NCBI RefSeq assembly: GCF_009834345.1
Contig: NZ_CP035042.1
Coordinates: 3,224,001-3,288,000, forward strand
Direction: 5' to 3'
Length of the DNA stretch: 64,000 nt
DNA from: Billgrantia tianxiuensis
Lineage (GTDB): Bacteria; Pseudomonadota; Gammaproteobacteria; Pseudomonadales; Halomonadaceae
In this document: piece after piece, positions 25,657-35,148 of the stretch
Numbering within the stretch: position 1 is the first letter of the stretch
Layout of the letters: each line of letters begins with the position of its first letter
The notes under the pieces: generated by a model
Seen by the model: only the letters and a program-made list of their open reading frames with translations
Told to the model about the DNA's origin: nothing
The model's database searches: none
Made by a program: the position numbers and the translations under genes

Positions 25657-26232
25657 TCAGCCGTCCGCGCTGGCCAGCGGCAGGTCCCAGCGCGGCTGCC
25701 CCTCCTCGAGCAGTACGCGGTTGCCCTGGGGCTGATGTTCCAGACGCGACACCTCGGTGAGTTCGCCGTGGCGCCAGGTCACGTCATAGCCGACGGTTTC
25801 CTCTCGGGTATCCATCACGGTATGGCACTGGCGCTGCGTGGTGGTGTAGGTCTGGGTCTGGTTGGCCTCGATACGTCCCTGGATTTCACGTCCGGCGAAG
25901 CCACCTCCGACCGCCCCCGCCACGGTGGCCAGCGTCTTGCCGCTACCGCCACCGACCTGATTGCCGAGCAGGCCTCCCACCACAGCCCCCGCCGCCGTGC
26001 CGGCGATGCGATGCGGGTCGCGGCTGGGTGCCTGGGCCTGCTGTTGCACCACCACGTCTTCACACACCTCTCGCGGCGTCTCGACGCTGCGCGTCACCGG
26101 TTGTACCGCCACGACCTCGGCAAACTGGGGACCGCTCTCCTGCGGCTCCTGTTGCACTTGCCACGCACCCAGGGCTAGACCACCCAGGCCGAGCACGCTC
26201 AACGTCGTTCCGATCACGATCGACTTGTTCAT
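25657..26232 (-). CDS. Glycine-zipper 2TM domain protein
   Basis: Envelope protein of 191 residues with the start at 26232 (MNKSIVIGTTLSVLG), preceded by AGGAGG. An N-terminal hydrophobic segment (about 4-24) serves as signal or anchor. Residues about 78-115 form a glycine-zipper repeat (IAGTAAGAVVGGLLGNQVGG, then AGAVGGGFAGREIQGR) typical of the Rick_17kDa/YMGG-like outer-membrane family. Two cysteines (REVCEDVV and QRQCHTV) could form a disulfide. An in-frame ATG at 26337 lacks a ribosome site. The function is unknown. It seems unrelated to the polyamine genes on both sides. Confidence 0.8.
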   Translation of the reverse strand: MNKSIVIGTTLSVLGLGGLALGAWQVQQEPQESGPQFAEVVAVQPVTRSVETPREVCEDVVVQQQAQAPSRDPHRIAGTAAGAVVGGLLGNQVGGGSGKTLATVAGAVGGGFAGREIQGRIEANQTQTYTTTQRQCHTVMDTREETVGYDVTWRHGELTEVSRLEHQPQGNRVLLEEGQPRWDLPLASADG

Positions 26233-26426
26233 GACACTCCTCCTGCAGGGCGTTAGGCGCCCCGGGCTGACTAAGGCTAGGCTCGATGCGATGTGGAGGA
26301 GAGACGCGGGGCGGCGACTCCGTGCCACCCGCTTCATCGCTTTATTATACGACGTCGAAGGAAGGCAATAAGCGCGACGCAGCGGCTTTCACGTTTTTTG
26401 TCCCGGTGTCAGTTCCCGGCGACACT

Positions 26427-27719
26427 TCACCAGCCGAGCCGATCCCGCGTCGCGTAATACCAGGCGCCCAGCGCCGAAAGCGGCACGCGCAGCAACCGCC
26501 CACCGGGAAACGGCAGGTGCGGCAGCCCAGCGAAGGCGTCGAAGCGCTCGCTCTCGCCACGCATCACCTCGGCGATCAGCTTGCCAGCCAGGTGCGAGCA
26601 GGTCACGCCGTGGCCCGAGTAGCCCTGGGCGTAGTAGACGTTGTCATTGAGACGACCGAACTGCGGCAATCGATTGAGCGTCATCAGGAAATTGCCGCTC
26701 CAGGCATAATCGATGCGCGTATCGGCCAGTTGTGGAAAGGTCTTGAGCATCTTGGGTCGAATCACCGCGGCGATGTCCGAGGGATCCTGGCCACCGTAGT
26801 TGACGCCACCGCCGTAGAGCAGACGGCCATCGGCGGTGAAGCGGTAATAGTCGAGCAGATAGTTGCAATCCTCCACCGCCATGTCGTGGGGGATCAGCTC
26901 GCGACGCAAGGCTTCCGGCAACGGCTCGGTGGTGATGATCTGAGTGCCGCAAGGCATCGACCTGCTCTCCAGCTCCGGCAAGACCCCCTGCAGGTAGGCG
27001 TTGCCGGCCATGACCACCCGCTGGGCACGCACGCGCCCCTGCGGCGTACGCAGCGTCACGCTCGCGCCGTGGCTCACCTCGAGCACGGGTGTTTGCTCAT
27101 GGATCGTGCCGCCCAGCGACTCGAACGCAGCGGCCTCGCCCAGTACCAGATTGAGCGGGTGCAGGTGGCCACCGGAGTGGTCCACCAATGCTCCGACATA
27201 GCGCTCGCTGCCGATCTCACGCTTGTAGGCCTCGCCCTCCAGCAGCTCCAACTGTTGGTTGCCGTAGCGCTCCCATAGCGCCTTGTGCTCGCGCAGTCCG
27301 GCGAGTTGCTTGTGGTTGCAGGCGGCGAACAGGTTGCCCTCCTTCAGGTCACAGGCAATAGCGTAGCCGGTGATGCGGTCGCGAATGATGCGATTGCCCT
27401 CGAAGGCCATGTCGCCCAAGGCCCGCGCGGTGTCGGCGCCGTACCTGTCCTCGATCACGTCCATGTCGCGGCTGTAGCTATTGACGATCTGGCCGCCGTT
27501 GCGCCCGGAAGCACCGAATCCCACCCGCGCGGCCTCCAGCACCACCACTCGATACCCCTGTTCGGCGAGATGCAGCGCCGACGAGATGCCGGTGAAGCCG
27601 GCCCCCACCACGCACACCTCGCACTCGATGTCGCCGACCAGGGCGGGACGCTCGGGCGACGAATTGGCCGTCGCCGCATAGTAGGACGCCACGTGCTCGG
27701 TGTTGGCTTGGGTCGACAT
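26427..27719 (-). CDS. puuB: Gamma-glutamylputrescine oxidase-like FAD oxidoreductase, copy 1
   Basis: FAD-dependent DAO-family oxidase of 430 residues (E. coli PuuB has 426). It would oxidise gamma-glutamylputrescine to the aldehyde with release of ammonia and H2O2. The dinucleotide fold is at the N-terminus (CVVGAGFTGISSALHLAEQG, VVLEAARVGFGASGRNGGQI). A late motif is NVYYAQGYSGHGVTCSHLAGK. The ATG at 27719 starts MSTQANTEHVASYY with a GAGG site; the frame stays open far upstream, but that part overlaps potI in another frame. It is the last gene of potFGHI-puuB, 26 bases after potI, so import and oxidation are co-transcribed. Confidence 0.9.
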   Translation of the reverse strand: MSTQANTEHVASYYAATANSSPERPALVGDIECEVCVVGAGFTGISSALHLAEQGYRVVVLEAARVGFGASGRNGGQIVNSYSRDMDVIEDRYGADTARALGDMAFEGNRIIRDRITGYAIACDLKEGNLFAACNHKQLAGLREHKALWERYGNQQLELLEGEAYKREIGSERYVGALVDHSGGHLHPLNLVLGEAAAFESLGGTIHEQTPVLEVSHGASVTLRTPQGRVRAQRVVMAGNAYLQGVLPELESRSMPCGTQIITTEPLPEALRRELIPHDMAVEDCNYLLDYYRFTADGRLLYGGGVNYGGQDPSDIAAVIRPKMLKTFPQLADTRIDYAWSGNFLMTLNRLPQFGRLNDNVYYAQGYSGHGVTCSHLAGKLIAEVMRGESERFDAFAGLPHLPFPGGRLLRVPLSALGAWYYATRDRLGW

Positions 27720-27745
27720 AACTACCTCATACTCAAAGAAAAGAG

Positions 27746-28582
27746 TTACCTTCCAGCCGTCATGTCCTGGAGCATCGCCTGCCGCCGCCTCGCTTCGCTG
27801 CGTCGCATCAGGTACCAGGCGAGGAAAGTGGCCAGCGACACCGCCAGGATGATCAGCGTGGCCAGGGCGTTGATCTTGGGCGAGACGCCAAGGCGCACCG
27901 AAGAGAACACCACCATCGGCAGCGTGGTCGCACCGGGACCAGAGACGAAGCTGGCGATCACCAGGTCGTCGAGCGACAGAGTGAAGGCCAGCAGCCAGCC
28001 CGCCGCCAGCGCCGGCGCGATCACCGGTAAGGTAATCTGGAAAAAGGTACGCACGGGCCTGGCTCCCAGGTCCATGGCCGCCTCCTCGATCGAAAGATCC
28101 ACCTCGCGCAGACGCGAGGCCACCACCACCGCGACGTAGGCACTGCAGAAAGTGGTATGGGCGATCCAGATGGTGACCATGCCGCGATCCGCCGGCCAGC
28201 CGATCAACTGCGCCATGTGCACGAACAGCAACAGCAGCGACAGGCCGGTAATCACCTCGGGCATTACCAGCGGTGCGGTGACCATGCTGGAGAGCGCCGT
28301 CTTGCCACGAAAGCGGGCGAAGCGAACCATCACGAAGGCGGCAAGCGTACCCAGGCACACCGCCATGGAGGCGGAAAAGAAGGCGATTCGCAGGCTGGTC
28401 CATACTGCCGAGAGAATCTGCTGGTCGCGGAAGAGTTCCACATACCAGCGCGCCGAGAAGCCTGCCCATACGGTGACCAGGCGCGACGAGTTGAAGGAGT
28501 AGATCACCAGGATGATCATCGGCAGGTAAAGGAAGACCAGCCCGGCGATCAGCATCACGGTGGTGAAGGATGGCTTGCGCAT
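27746..28582 (-). CDS. potI: Putrescine ABC transporter permease PotI
   Basis: Inner-membrane permease of about 278 residues with six transmembrane segments. The cytoplasmic EAA loop that docks on the ATPase reads EEAAMDLGARPVRTFFQITL. The N-terminal PMIILVIYSFNSS motif is typical of PotI/PotC. The ATG at 28582 has GGAGG six to seven bases upstream; a GTG at 28588 is also in frame and would overlap the potH stop. It partners with PotH in the transmembrane channel. The gene order potF-G-H-I matches the putrescine importer of enteric bacteria. Confidence 0.92.
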   Translation of the reverse strand: MRKPSFTTVMLIAGLVFLYLPMIILVIYSFNSSRLVTVWAGFSARWYVELFRDQQILSAVWTSLRIAFFSASMAVCLGTLAAFVMVRFARFRGKTALSSMVTAPLVMPEVITGLSLLLLFVHMAQLIGWPADRGMVTIWIAHTTFCSAYVAVVVASRLREVDLSIEEAAMDLGARPVRTFFQITLPVIAPALAAGWLLAFTLSLDDLVIASFVSGPGATTLPMVVFSSVRLGVSPKINALATLIILAVSLATFLAWYLMRRSEARRRQAMLQDMTAGR

Positions 28583-28584
28583 GG

Positions 28585-29493
28585 TCACTCCTCCAGCTCG
28601 CGGGACTGATAGCGATGAAACAGGGCGATGGGCACGATCAGGATCGCCAGCATCACCATTGCCAGCGCCGAGGCGACCGGCCAGTCACGGTTGTGGAAGA
28701 ACTCTTCCCACAGCACCTTGCCGATCATTACCGTGTTGGGTCCGCCCAGCAGCTCCGGGATCACGTACTCTCCCACCGCCGGGATGAACACCAGCATCGA
28801 GCCGGCGATGATGCCGCCCTTCGATAGCGGCAAGGTCACCCTGAGAAAGGTATTGAATTTGCGCGAACCGAGATCCGAGGCGGCCTCCAGCAGCGAGGTA
28901 TCGAGCCGGGTCAGGTTAGCGTAGAGCGGCAGCACCATGAACGGCAGGTAGGCATAGACGATGCCGAGGATCACGGCGAAGTTGGTGTTGAGCATGCGAA
29001 TCGGCGAGTCGATCAGCCCCGCCCAGATCAGCAGGTTGTTGACCAGGCCGTTGTTGCTGAGGATGCCCATCCAGGCGTAGACGCGAATCAGGAACGAGGT
29101 CCACGATGGCAGCATTACCAGCAACAGCAGCACCAACTGCCAATGGGCCGGGGCGCGGGCCATGGCGTAGGCCATGGGGTAACCGATCGCCAGGCACAGC
29201 ACGGTGGCGAGCAGGGCGATCTTCACCGAACCCCAGTAGGCCGAGACATAGAGCGTATCGGTGGTCAGGAACAGGTAGTTGCTGAAGGTGACGATGACGT
29301 TCAGCGTCTCGTTGGCGTAGTCGAAGATGGGGCCATAGGGCGGTATCGAGATGGCCGCCTCGGAAAGGCTGATCTTGAGCACGATGCCGAACGGCAGCAG
29401 GAAGAACAGGGTCAGCCATAGCAGAGGCACGGCGATGACCCAGCCGCGACTGGGCTTGAACAGTCGCTGCAGGCGAGCGGTGAAGTTAGTCAT
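28585..29493 (-). CDS. potH: Putrescine ABC transporter permease PotH
   Basis: Permease of 302 residues with six transmembrane helices. The N-terminal helix carries VIAVPLLWLTLFFLLPFGIV. The EAA loop is LEAASDLGSRKFNTFLRVTL. The conserved periplasmic PSWTSFLIRVYAWMGIL and the GEYVIPELLGGPNTVMIG stretch are typical of PotH/PotB. It lies 21 bases after potG and is followed at once by potI. It acts with PotI, PotG and PotF to import putrescine across the inner membrane. Confidence 0.93.
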   Translation of the reverse strand: MTNFTARLQRLFKPSRGWVIAVPLLWLTLFFLLPFGIVLKISLSEAAISIPPYGPIFDYANETLNVIVTFSNYLFLTTDTLYVSAYWGSVKIALLATVLCLAIGYPMAYAMARAPAHWQLVLLLLVMLPSWTSFLIRVYAWMGILSNNGLVNNLLIWAGLIDSPIRMLNTNFAVILGIVYAYLPFMVLPLYANLTRLDTSLLEAASDLGSRKFNTFLRVTLPLSKGGIIAGSMLVFIPAVGEYVIPELLGGPNTVMIGKVLWEEFFHNRDWPVASALAMVMLAILIVPIALFHRYQSRELEE

Positions 29494-29514
29494 GCGGATC
29501 TCCCGGCGTCTTGC

Positions 29515-30702
29515 TCAGTCGTGCAGGATGACGGCGCTCTGGTCGTCCCAGTGAACGAACACCGGCTCATCCCAGCGTGGCCGGTCGCCGCGTCGCTCGG
29601 TATTGGCCATGCTGGCCTTGACCAGTTGCCCGCTCTCGAGCCTCACGTAGTAGACCGAGAAGCCGCCGAGGTAGGCAATGTCCTCGACGATACCGGCCGC
29701 CCAGTTGAAGTCGCCCGATGGGCACTCGCGGGTCAGCCAGGTCTTTTCCGGCCGCACCGCCACCCACACCCGGCGTTCGTCGGCCTGAGTGCTGACGCCG
29801 TGGCCGATACGGATCGCACGGCCTAGTGCAGGACTTTCGATCACGCAATGATCGGTCTCGTCGACCACGATCTCACCCTCGAACAGGTTCACCGTGCCGA
29901 CGAACTCCGCCACCATGCGGTTGGCCGGACTCTCGTAGACATCCATCGGCGTGCCGACCTGGGCGATCCAGCCGTCGGCCATGATGGCCACCCGATCGGC
30001 CATGGTCATGGCCTCCTCCTGATCGTGGGTGACCATGATGCAGGTCACCCCGACCCGCTCCAGGATCTGTACCACTTCGAGCTGCATCTCGGTGCGCAGT
30101 TTCTTGTCCAGTGCCCCCATCGGCTCATCGAGCAGGAGCAGCTTGGGCCGCTTGGCCAGCGATCTCGCCAGCGCCACGCGCTGACGCTGGCCACCGGAAA
30201 GCTGGTGCGGCTTGCGTCGGGCGTAGGCTTCCATGTGCACCAGCTTGAGCATTTCGGCTACACGCTCGTCGATCTCGCGGCGCGGCAGCTTGTCCTGCTT
30301 GAGGCCGAAGGCGATGTTCTGTGCCACCGTCATGTGCGGGAACAGCGCGTAGGACTGGAACATCATGTTGATCGGCCGCTCATAGGGCGGCATGGCGGTG
30401 ATGTCCTCGCCATCGAGCACGATCTGTCCTTCGCTGGGCTTCTCGAAGCCGGCCAGCATGCGTAGCAGTGTCGACTTGCCCGAACCGGAACCGCCCAACA
30501 GTGCGAAGATCTCGCCACGGCGGATCGACAGGCTGACATCGTCCACCGCCAACACCCCGTCGAAGCGCTTGCTGACGCGGCGGATCTCCATCAAGGCCTC
30601 GTTGTGGGCAGGGCGCGGCTTGCCTACCATGGCGTCGGCATCGGTCGAACGCTCGACGGTTCGTCGCGGCGACTCCGCGGCTTGGGTCTGGGACTGCGGC
30701 AT
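29515..30702 (-). CDS. potG: Putrescine ABC transporter ATP-binding protein PotG
   Basis: ATPase of 395 residues. Walker A is GGSGSGKSTLLRML, the Q-loop MMFQSYALFPHMTV, the signature LSGGQRQRVALARSL and Walker B LLLLDEPMGALD, with the switch His in VTHDQEEAM. A C-terminal TOBE-like regulatory part (about 300-390) completes the PotA/PotG type. The ATG at 30702 is preceded by CAGGAG; the frame is open to 30774 but without a better start. It energises the PotH/PotI permease. Confidence 0.94.
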   Translation of the reverse strand: MPQSQTQAAESPRRTVERSTDADAMVGKPRPAHNEALMEIRRVSKRFDGVLAVDDVSLSIRRGEIFALLGGSGSGKSTLLRMLAGFEKPSEGQIVLDGEDITAMPPYERPINMMFQSYALFPHMTVAQNIAFGLKQDKLPRREIDERVAEMLKLVHMEAYARRKPHQLSGGQRQRVALARSLAKRPKLLLLDEPMGALDKKLRTEMQLEVVQILERVGVTCIMVTHDQEEAMTMADRVAIMADGWIAQVGTPMDVYESPANRMVAEFVGTVNLFEGEIVVDETDHCVIESPALGRAIRIGHGVSTQADERRVWVAVRPEKTWLTRECPSGDFNWAAGIVEDIAYLGGFSVYYVRLESGQLVKASMANTERRGDRPRWDEPVFVHWDDQSAVILHD

Positions 30703-30818
30703 CACAGCATCTCCTGTAGCAAACGGGATCGTTGAGGATGCTGAAGATGCCGTAGGCAGTGGCCAGAGCGGCACCGGTCAGCATGCTCTGCCGGCCCCAT
30801 GGGGCCGGCACGGAGCGA

Positions 30819-31922
30819 TCAGATGCCGGACTTCACCCGGTTCCAGACACGAGTGCGTACGCGCTGCACGGCCAACGGCTTCTCTTCCTGCACGAACAGG
30901 TTATCCATTACCTCCTGGTCCGGGTAGATGGCCGGATCGTTGAGGATGTCGGGGTCGAGAAACTCGTTGGCGGCAATGTTGGGGTTGGCGTAGACCACGT
31001 ACTCGGTAATGCCGGCGGCAATCTCGGGCTCGAGGATGAAGTTGATGAAGGCGTGGGCGTTATCAGGGTTCGGCGCATCCGCCGGAATCGCCATCATGTC
31101 GAACCACAGCGCCGCCCCTTCCTTGGGTATGGAATAGGCAATGGTGAAATCGCGTCCCGCCTCCTCGGCGCGGTCTGCGGCCTGGAAGATATCGCCGGAG
31201 TAGCCCGCCGCCACGCAGATATCGCCGTTGGCGAGATCCGAGATATAGCGCGAAGAGTGGAAATAGGTGATGTTGTCGCGCACCGCAGCGATCAGGTCGC
31301 CTGCCGCCTCGATATCCGCGGATTCCTCGGAGAGCGGCGATAGTCCCAGGTAGGCCATGCCGGAGGAAAGCATGTCATCGCCAGTGTCGAGCATGGCGAT
31401 ACCACAGCCGCCCTCGCGCAGTGCAGTAGTGGTCTCGGGATCGAAGATCAGCGCCCAGGAATCCAGCGGCGCGTCCTCGCCAAGTATCTCGGTGACCCGC
31501 TCGACGTTGTAGCCGATGCCGTTGGTGCCCCACATGTAGGGAATGGAGTAGCGGCTGCCGGGATCGATCGATTCCAGATCGTCCATCAGCTCGGGGTTGA
31601 GGTTCTCCATGTTGGGGATCTTGTCATGATCCAGCTCCATGTAGACCCCGGCACTGACCTGACGGGTCAGGTAGTGGTTGGAGGGCACCACCACATCGTA
31701 GCCGGAACGGCCCGAGAGCATCGCGGCGTCGAGTACTTCGTTGCTGTCGTAGACATCGTATATGACACGGATGCCGGTGGCTTCGGTGAACTTTTCCAGG
31801 GTATCCGGCGCGATGTAATCCGACCAGTTGTAGACTCTCACCTCGTTGGCCTGGGCAGCGGTTGCGGCCATGGCCAGCGAGCCCAGGGCGACGGCCAGCG
31901 ACAGCTTGCGTTGACAGGTCAT
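30819..31922 (-). CDS. potF: Putrescine-binding periplasmic protein PotF
   Basis: Periplasmic solute-binding protein of 367 residues (E. coli PotF has 370). A Sec signal peptide covers about residues 1-25 (SLAMAATAAQA, cut before NEVRVYNWSDYI). The mature part has the polyamine-binder features VYNWSDYIAPDTLEKF, YDVVVPSNHYL, YMWGTNGIGYN and ALWFDMMAIPADAPN. The ATG at 31922 follows a GAGG site; a frame from 32012 would add 30 residues before the signal and is unlikely. It delivers putrescine or a related polyamine to PotHI. It is preceded by puuA2 with a 228-base gap holding a stem-loop. Confidence 0.94.
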   Translation of the reverse strand: MTCQRKLSLAVALGSLAMAATAAQANEVRVYNWSDYIAPDTLEKFTEATGIRVIYDVYDSNEVLDAAMLSGRSGYDVVVPSNHYLTRQVSAGVYMELDHDKIPNMENLNPELMDDLESIDPGSRYSIPYMWGTNGIGYNVERVTEILGEDAPLDSWALIFDPETTTALREGGCGIAMLDTGDDMLSSGMAYLGLSPLSEESADIEAAGDLIAAVRDNITYFHSSRYISDLANGDICVAAGYSGDIFQAADRAEEAGRDFTIAYSIPKEGAALWFDMMAIPADAPNPDNAHAFINFILEPEIAAGITEYVVYANPNIAANEFLDPDILNDPAIYPDQEVMDNLFVQEEKPLAVQRVRTRVWNRVKSGI

Positions 31923-32107
31923 GATGGCACCTCTTCTGTTGTTTGCGTTGTAGGCATCGACATCGATCCGGCCAAGTTCTTCGGATCGACTCTCGGCGGC
32001 CGCCAATCCCATGGCCCGTCACAACGGACGGCAGGCCACGCGGCGCCAAGCGCCGCGGCGAGCGTCACACTGCCAGGCCCACACATAGACCCGGCAGCCG
32101 AGCCCTG

Positions 32108-32144
32108 TGCGAAAAGTCGACGGCAAGCGCGGTCACTTTTCGCA
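32108..32144. promoter_or_regulatory. Stem-loop between puuA2 and potF
   Basis: TGCGAAAAGT (32108-32117) and ACTTTTCGCA (32135-32144) form a perfect 10-base stem around a 17-base loop whose outer bases can pair further. It starts six bases after the puuA2 stop. No T-run follows on the minus strand, so mRNA processing or differential stability of the upstream and downstream genes is as likely as termination. Confidence 0.45.
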
Positions 32145-32150
32145 TAAGGC

Positions 32151-33496
32151 TCAGACGCTCAACAGCAGGAACTCCCTCTCCCACGAACTGATGACCTTCT
32201 TGAAGTTCTCGTTCTCCACCCGCTTGACCGCGACGTAGCCAGTCACGAACCGATGCCCCATGTAACGCTCCAGCTCGCTGCAGTTCTCCATTCGCTCGAG
32301 CGCCTGCTCAAGGGTAAACGGCAGGCGCAGGTTGCGCCGCTCGAAGGCGCGACCCTGCACCGGTGCAGAGGGGTTGAGCTTCTGCACCATGCCCAGGTAA
32401 CCGCACAGCAGGCTCGCCGCAATGGCCAGGTAGGCGTTGGCATCGGCACCGGGCAGGCGGTTTTCGATGCGCCGGTTCTGCGGCGAGGAGTCGGGTACCC
32501 GTAGACCGCAGGTGCGGTTCTCCTCGCCCCACTCGACATTGACCGGTGCCGAGGTGTCGGGCAGGAACCGGCGGAAGGAATTGACGTTTGGCGCCATCAG
32601 CGGCAGCGCTTCGGGAATGAAGCGCTGCATGCCGCCGATATGATGGAGGAACAGTTGGCTCATGGAGCCATCCTCGTTGGCGAACACACTCTTCCCGGTG
32701 GCGACGTCCAGCACGCTCTGGTGAATGTGCATGGCACTGCCGGGCTCGTTGGTGATCGGCTTGGCCATGAAGGTCGCTACCACATCGTGCTTCAGCGCCG
32801 CCTCGCGCAGGGTGCGCTTGAACAGGAAGACCTGGTCGGCCAGCATCAAGGGTCGCCGTGACGGAAGTTGATCTCCATCTGGGCGGTGCCCTCTTCATGG
32901 ATCAGGGTGTCGATATCCAGGCCCTGGATCTCGCACCAGTCATACATGTCCTCGAACAGCGGGTCGAACTCGTTGGCCGCATCGATGGAGAACGACTGCC
33001 GGCCGGTCTCCTGGCGGCCGCTGCGGCCGATAGGCGGCAGCAGAGGCAGATCGGGATCCTCGCAGCGCTTGGTCAGGTAGAACTCCATTTCCGGTGCCAC
33101 CACCGGCTTCCAGCCCTGCTCGGCATAGAGTGCCAGCACGCGCTTGAGCTGGTTGCGGCAGGAGAGTTCGATGGGGTTGCCCATCTTGTCATAGCAGTCG
33201 TGGATGACCTGTGCGGTGGGCTCGATGGCCCAGGGCACCGGATACACCGCCGAGATATCGGGCCGGCACAGCATGTCGATGTCGGCGGGATCGAGCAGCG
33301 AGTAGTAGAGTTCATCCTCGACATAGTCGCCGGTCACGGTCTGCAGCAGTACGCTTTCGGGGAGACGCATGCCCTTCTCGGCCATGAACTTCGACACCGG
33401 GGTGATCTTGCCGCGGGCGATGCCGGTGATATCGCTGACCAGGCACTCCACCTCGGTGATGCGTCGCTCCTTCAGCCAGCTTTCCAGGTCTTTCAT
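32151..33496 (-). CDS. puuA: Gamma-glutamylputrescine synthetase-like glutamine synthetase, copy 2 (frameshifted)
   Basis: GS-family ligase likely to glutamylate putrescine or another polyamine. The N-terminal half (33496 to about 32850) has CLVSDITGIARGKITPVSKF, VVAPEMEFYLTKR and EEGTAQMEINFRHGDP. The C-terminal half continues in another frame with LMLADQVFLFKRTL, EPGSAMHIHQSV and PNVNSFRRFLPD. One missing base in the GGG run at 32850-32852 (CCC on the coding strand; CCCC expected) explains the break. Restoration gives 448 residues. The ATG at 33496 has GAGG upstream. It lies between puuB2 and potF in a leftward cluster. It differs clearly from puuA1, so substrates may differ. Confidence 0.87.
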
Positions 33497-33534
33497 GGGA
33501 ACCTCATTGCGGCCCGTCCCGGGCGTCACGTTCG

Positions 33535-34830
33535 TTATAGTCGGTCGCGCAGCTTGTAGAAAGCAGTCGCCAGTACCAGCAATGGCGTGCGCAGGCGCTC
33601 GCCCCCCGGAAAATGGCGGTGGGGCATGGCGGCAAAGGCATCGAAGCGCTCGCTCTGCCCACCGATAGCCTCGGCCATCAGCTTTCCGGCCAGACCGGCG
33701 AGCGCCATGCCGTGACCTGAATAGCCCTGGGCATAGTAGACGTTGTTGCCGAGGCGGCCGAAATCCGGCGCACGGTTGAGCGTGATGGCCACGTCGCCGC
33801 CCCAGCGGTAATCGATTCGCACGCCTTCGAGCACCGGGAACAGCCTTGCAATCTTGGCATCCATGCGCTGCTGAAGACCGCGCGGCTCCCGGCCATCGTA
33901 GCTGACCTCACCGCCATAAATCAGCCGCTTGTCAGCTGAGAGACGATAGTAGTCGAGGACGAAATTGGCATCGGACAGGGCATCGTTGCACGGTAGCACT
34001 TGAGCCGCACGCGCCTCGCCCAGCGGCTCGGTGGCCACGATGTAGTTGGCCGCGCGCATGATGCGCCCCTCCAGTTCCGGCAGAAGGCGCCCCAGGTAGG
34101 CATTGGCCCCTACCACCACGAAGTCGGCGACGATCTCTCCTTGAGCCGTCTGCACGATGGCTGGCTGACCGCGGCGAATGGCCAGGGCCGGGCTGTGCTC
34201 GTAAATCGACACCCCCGCCTGCTGGGCCGCTCGCGCCAGCCCCAGGGTGTAGTTCAGCGGATGGAGATGCCCACCCTCACGCTCAAAGAGGGCGCCGGGA
34301 TAGGCGTCGGTGACCACCCGCTCGCGCAGTGCCTCGCCTTCAAGCCAATCTAGCGCTTCGTAGTCGTAATCGCGGGCCATGCGCTCCTGGAACTGGCGCA
34401 TCTCGCGCACGTGCCGCGGTTTCACTGCGGCGTGCAGATAGCCCCAGGCAAGATCGCAGGGAATCGCATGGCGTTCGATGAGCTCCACCGTCAGGCGCAC
34501 CGCCTCGCGGCTCATCTCCCAAACCTCGCGGGCACGCTCGCGGCCCAGCGCCTGCTCCACCGTGGCGATATCGGTTCCCAGGCCGGGGAGTATCTGTCCC
34601 CCACTGCGCCCGGAAGCGCCAAACCCCACCTCGTGTGCCTCGAGCAGCGCTACCGAATAACCGCGCTCCGCCAGGTGCAGAGCCGTGGAGCAGCCCGTGA
34701 TCCCACCGCCAACCACGCAGACGTCGACACGTCGCTGCCCGCGCAACGGCGAACAGCCTTGATCGAGAGTCAGCGCGACCGTATCGCGGTAGTAGGTAGC
34801 GGGGAAGTCGGTCTGGGCATCAGTCGCCAT
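33535..34830 (-). CDS. puuB: Gamma-glutamylputrescine oxidase-like FAD oxidoreductase, copy 2
   Basis: FAD-dependent DAO-family oxidase of 431 residues. It has the N-terminal dinucleotide fold (VCVVGGGITGCSTALHLAER, LLEAHEVGFGASGRSGGQI) and the late NNVYYAQGYSGHGMALAGL. It is a paralogue of the gene at 26427-27719 with the same layout, but many residues differ, so it is not a recent copy. The chosen ATG at 34830 gives MATDAQTDFPATYY; its ribosome site is weak, and a start at 34890 is possible. It is the first gene of puuB2-puuA2-potFGHI-puuB1, 38 bases before puuA2. The two oxidases may serve different gamma-glutamyl amines. Confidence 0.87.
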   Translation of the reverse strand: MATDAQTDFPATYYRDTVALTLDQGCSPLRGQRRVDVCVVGGGITGCSTALHLAERGYSVALLEAHEVGFGASGRSGGQILPGLGTDIATVEQALGRERAREVWEMSREAVRLTVELIERHAIPCDLAWGYLHAAVKPRHVREMRQFQERMARDYDYEALDWLEGEALRERVVTDAYPGALFEREGGHLHPLNYTLGLARAAQQAGVSIYEHSPALAIRRGQPAIVQTAQGEIVADFVVVGANAYLGRLLPELEGRIMRAANYIVATEPLGEARAAQVLPCNDALSDANFVLDYYRLSADKRLIYGGEVSYDGREPRGLQQRMDAKIARLFPVLEGVRIDYRWGGDVAITLNRAPDFGRLGNNVYYAQGYSGHGMALAGLAGKLMAEAIGGQSERFDAFAAMPHRHFPGGERLRTPLLVLATAFYKLRDRL

Positions 34831-35148
34831 GCAGCGGTTTCCCGAAAATTGAACCGATCCGGGTCGAGCCAACGAAAGCCATGTCCGCATCGGCGGCCGG
34901 CACGACCAGGCACTGGATGCAACTAGTCTGGCACCAAACCGCCATAGGCTGTCAAGTATTCAATAACGATTGCGCTCGTTTTGCCCTGTCTTAGGGATTT
35001 TCAAAACGATGCAACATGGCTCAACCATGGCAGTATTCGGCAGAATAATCGCCTCTCGATACTGATAACGGCCGTACTCACCAAACCCAGCGTGTCAAGT
35101 AATGACAATCACGAGTCGATATTTCTCAAGGTGGATCGGCCGGCGAGT
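34831..35148. other. Gene-free regulatory region upstream of puuB2
   Basis: About 318 bases between puuB2 and the 3' end of moeB, AT-richer than the flanks. A minus-strand TTGACA (34950-34955) could be a -35 element for the puuB2-pot operon, but no convincing -10 lies at the right distance. A short inverted repeat CATGG/CCATG lies near 35014-35028. No gene is visible. Confidence 0.5.

Noticed and set aside
32846..32852. Programmed ribosomal frameshifting in puuA2 or the other broken genes
   Set aside because: No slippery heptamer with a downstream structure, and the same kind of loss occurs in eight unrelated genes, which points to sequence error instead.
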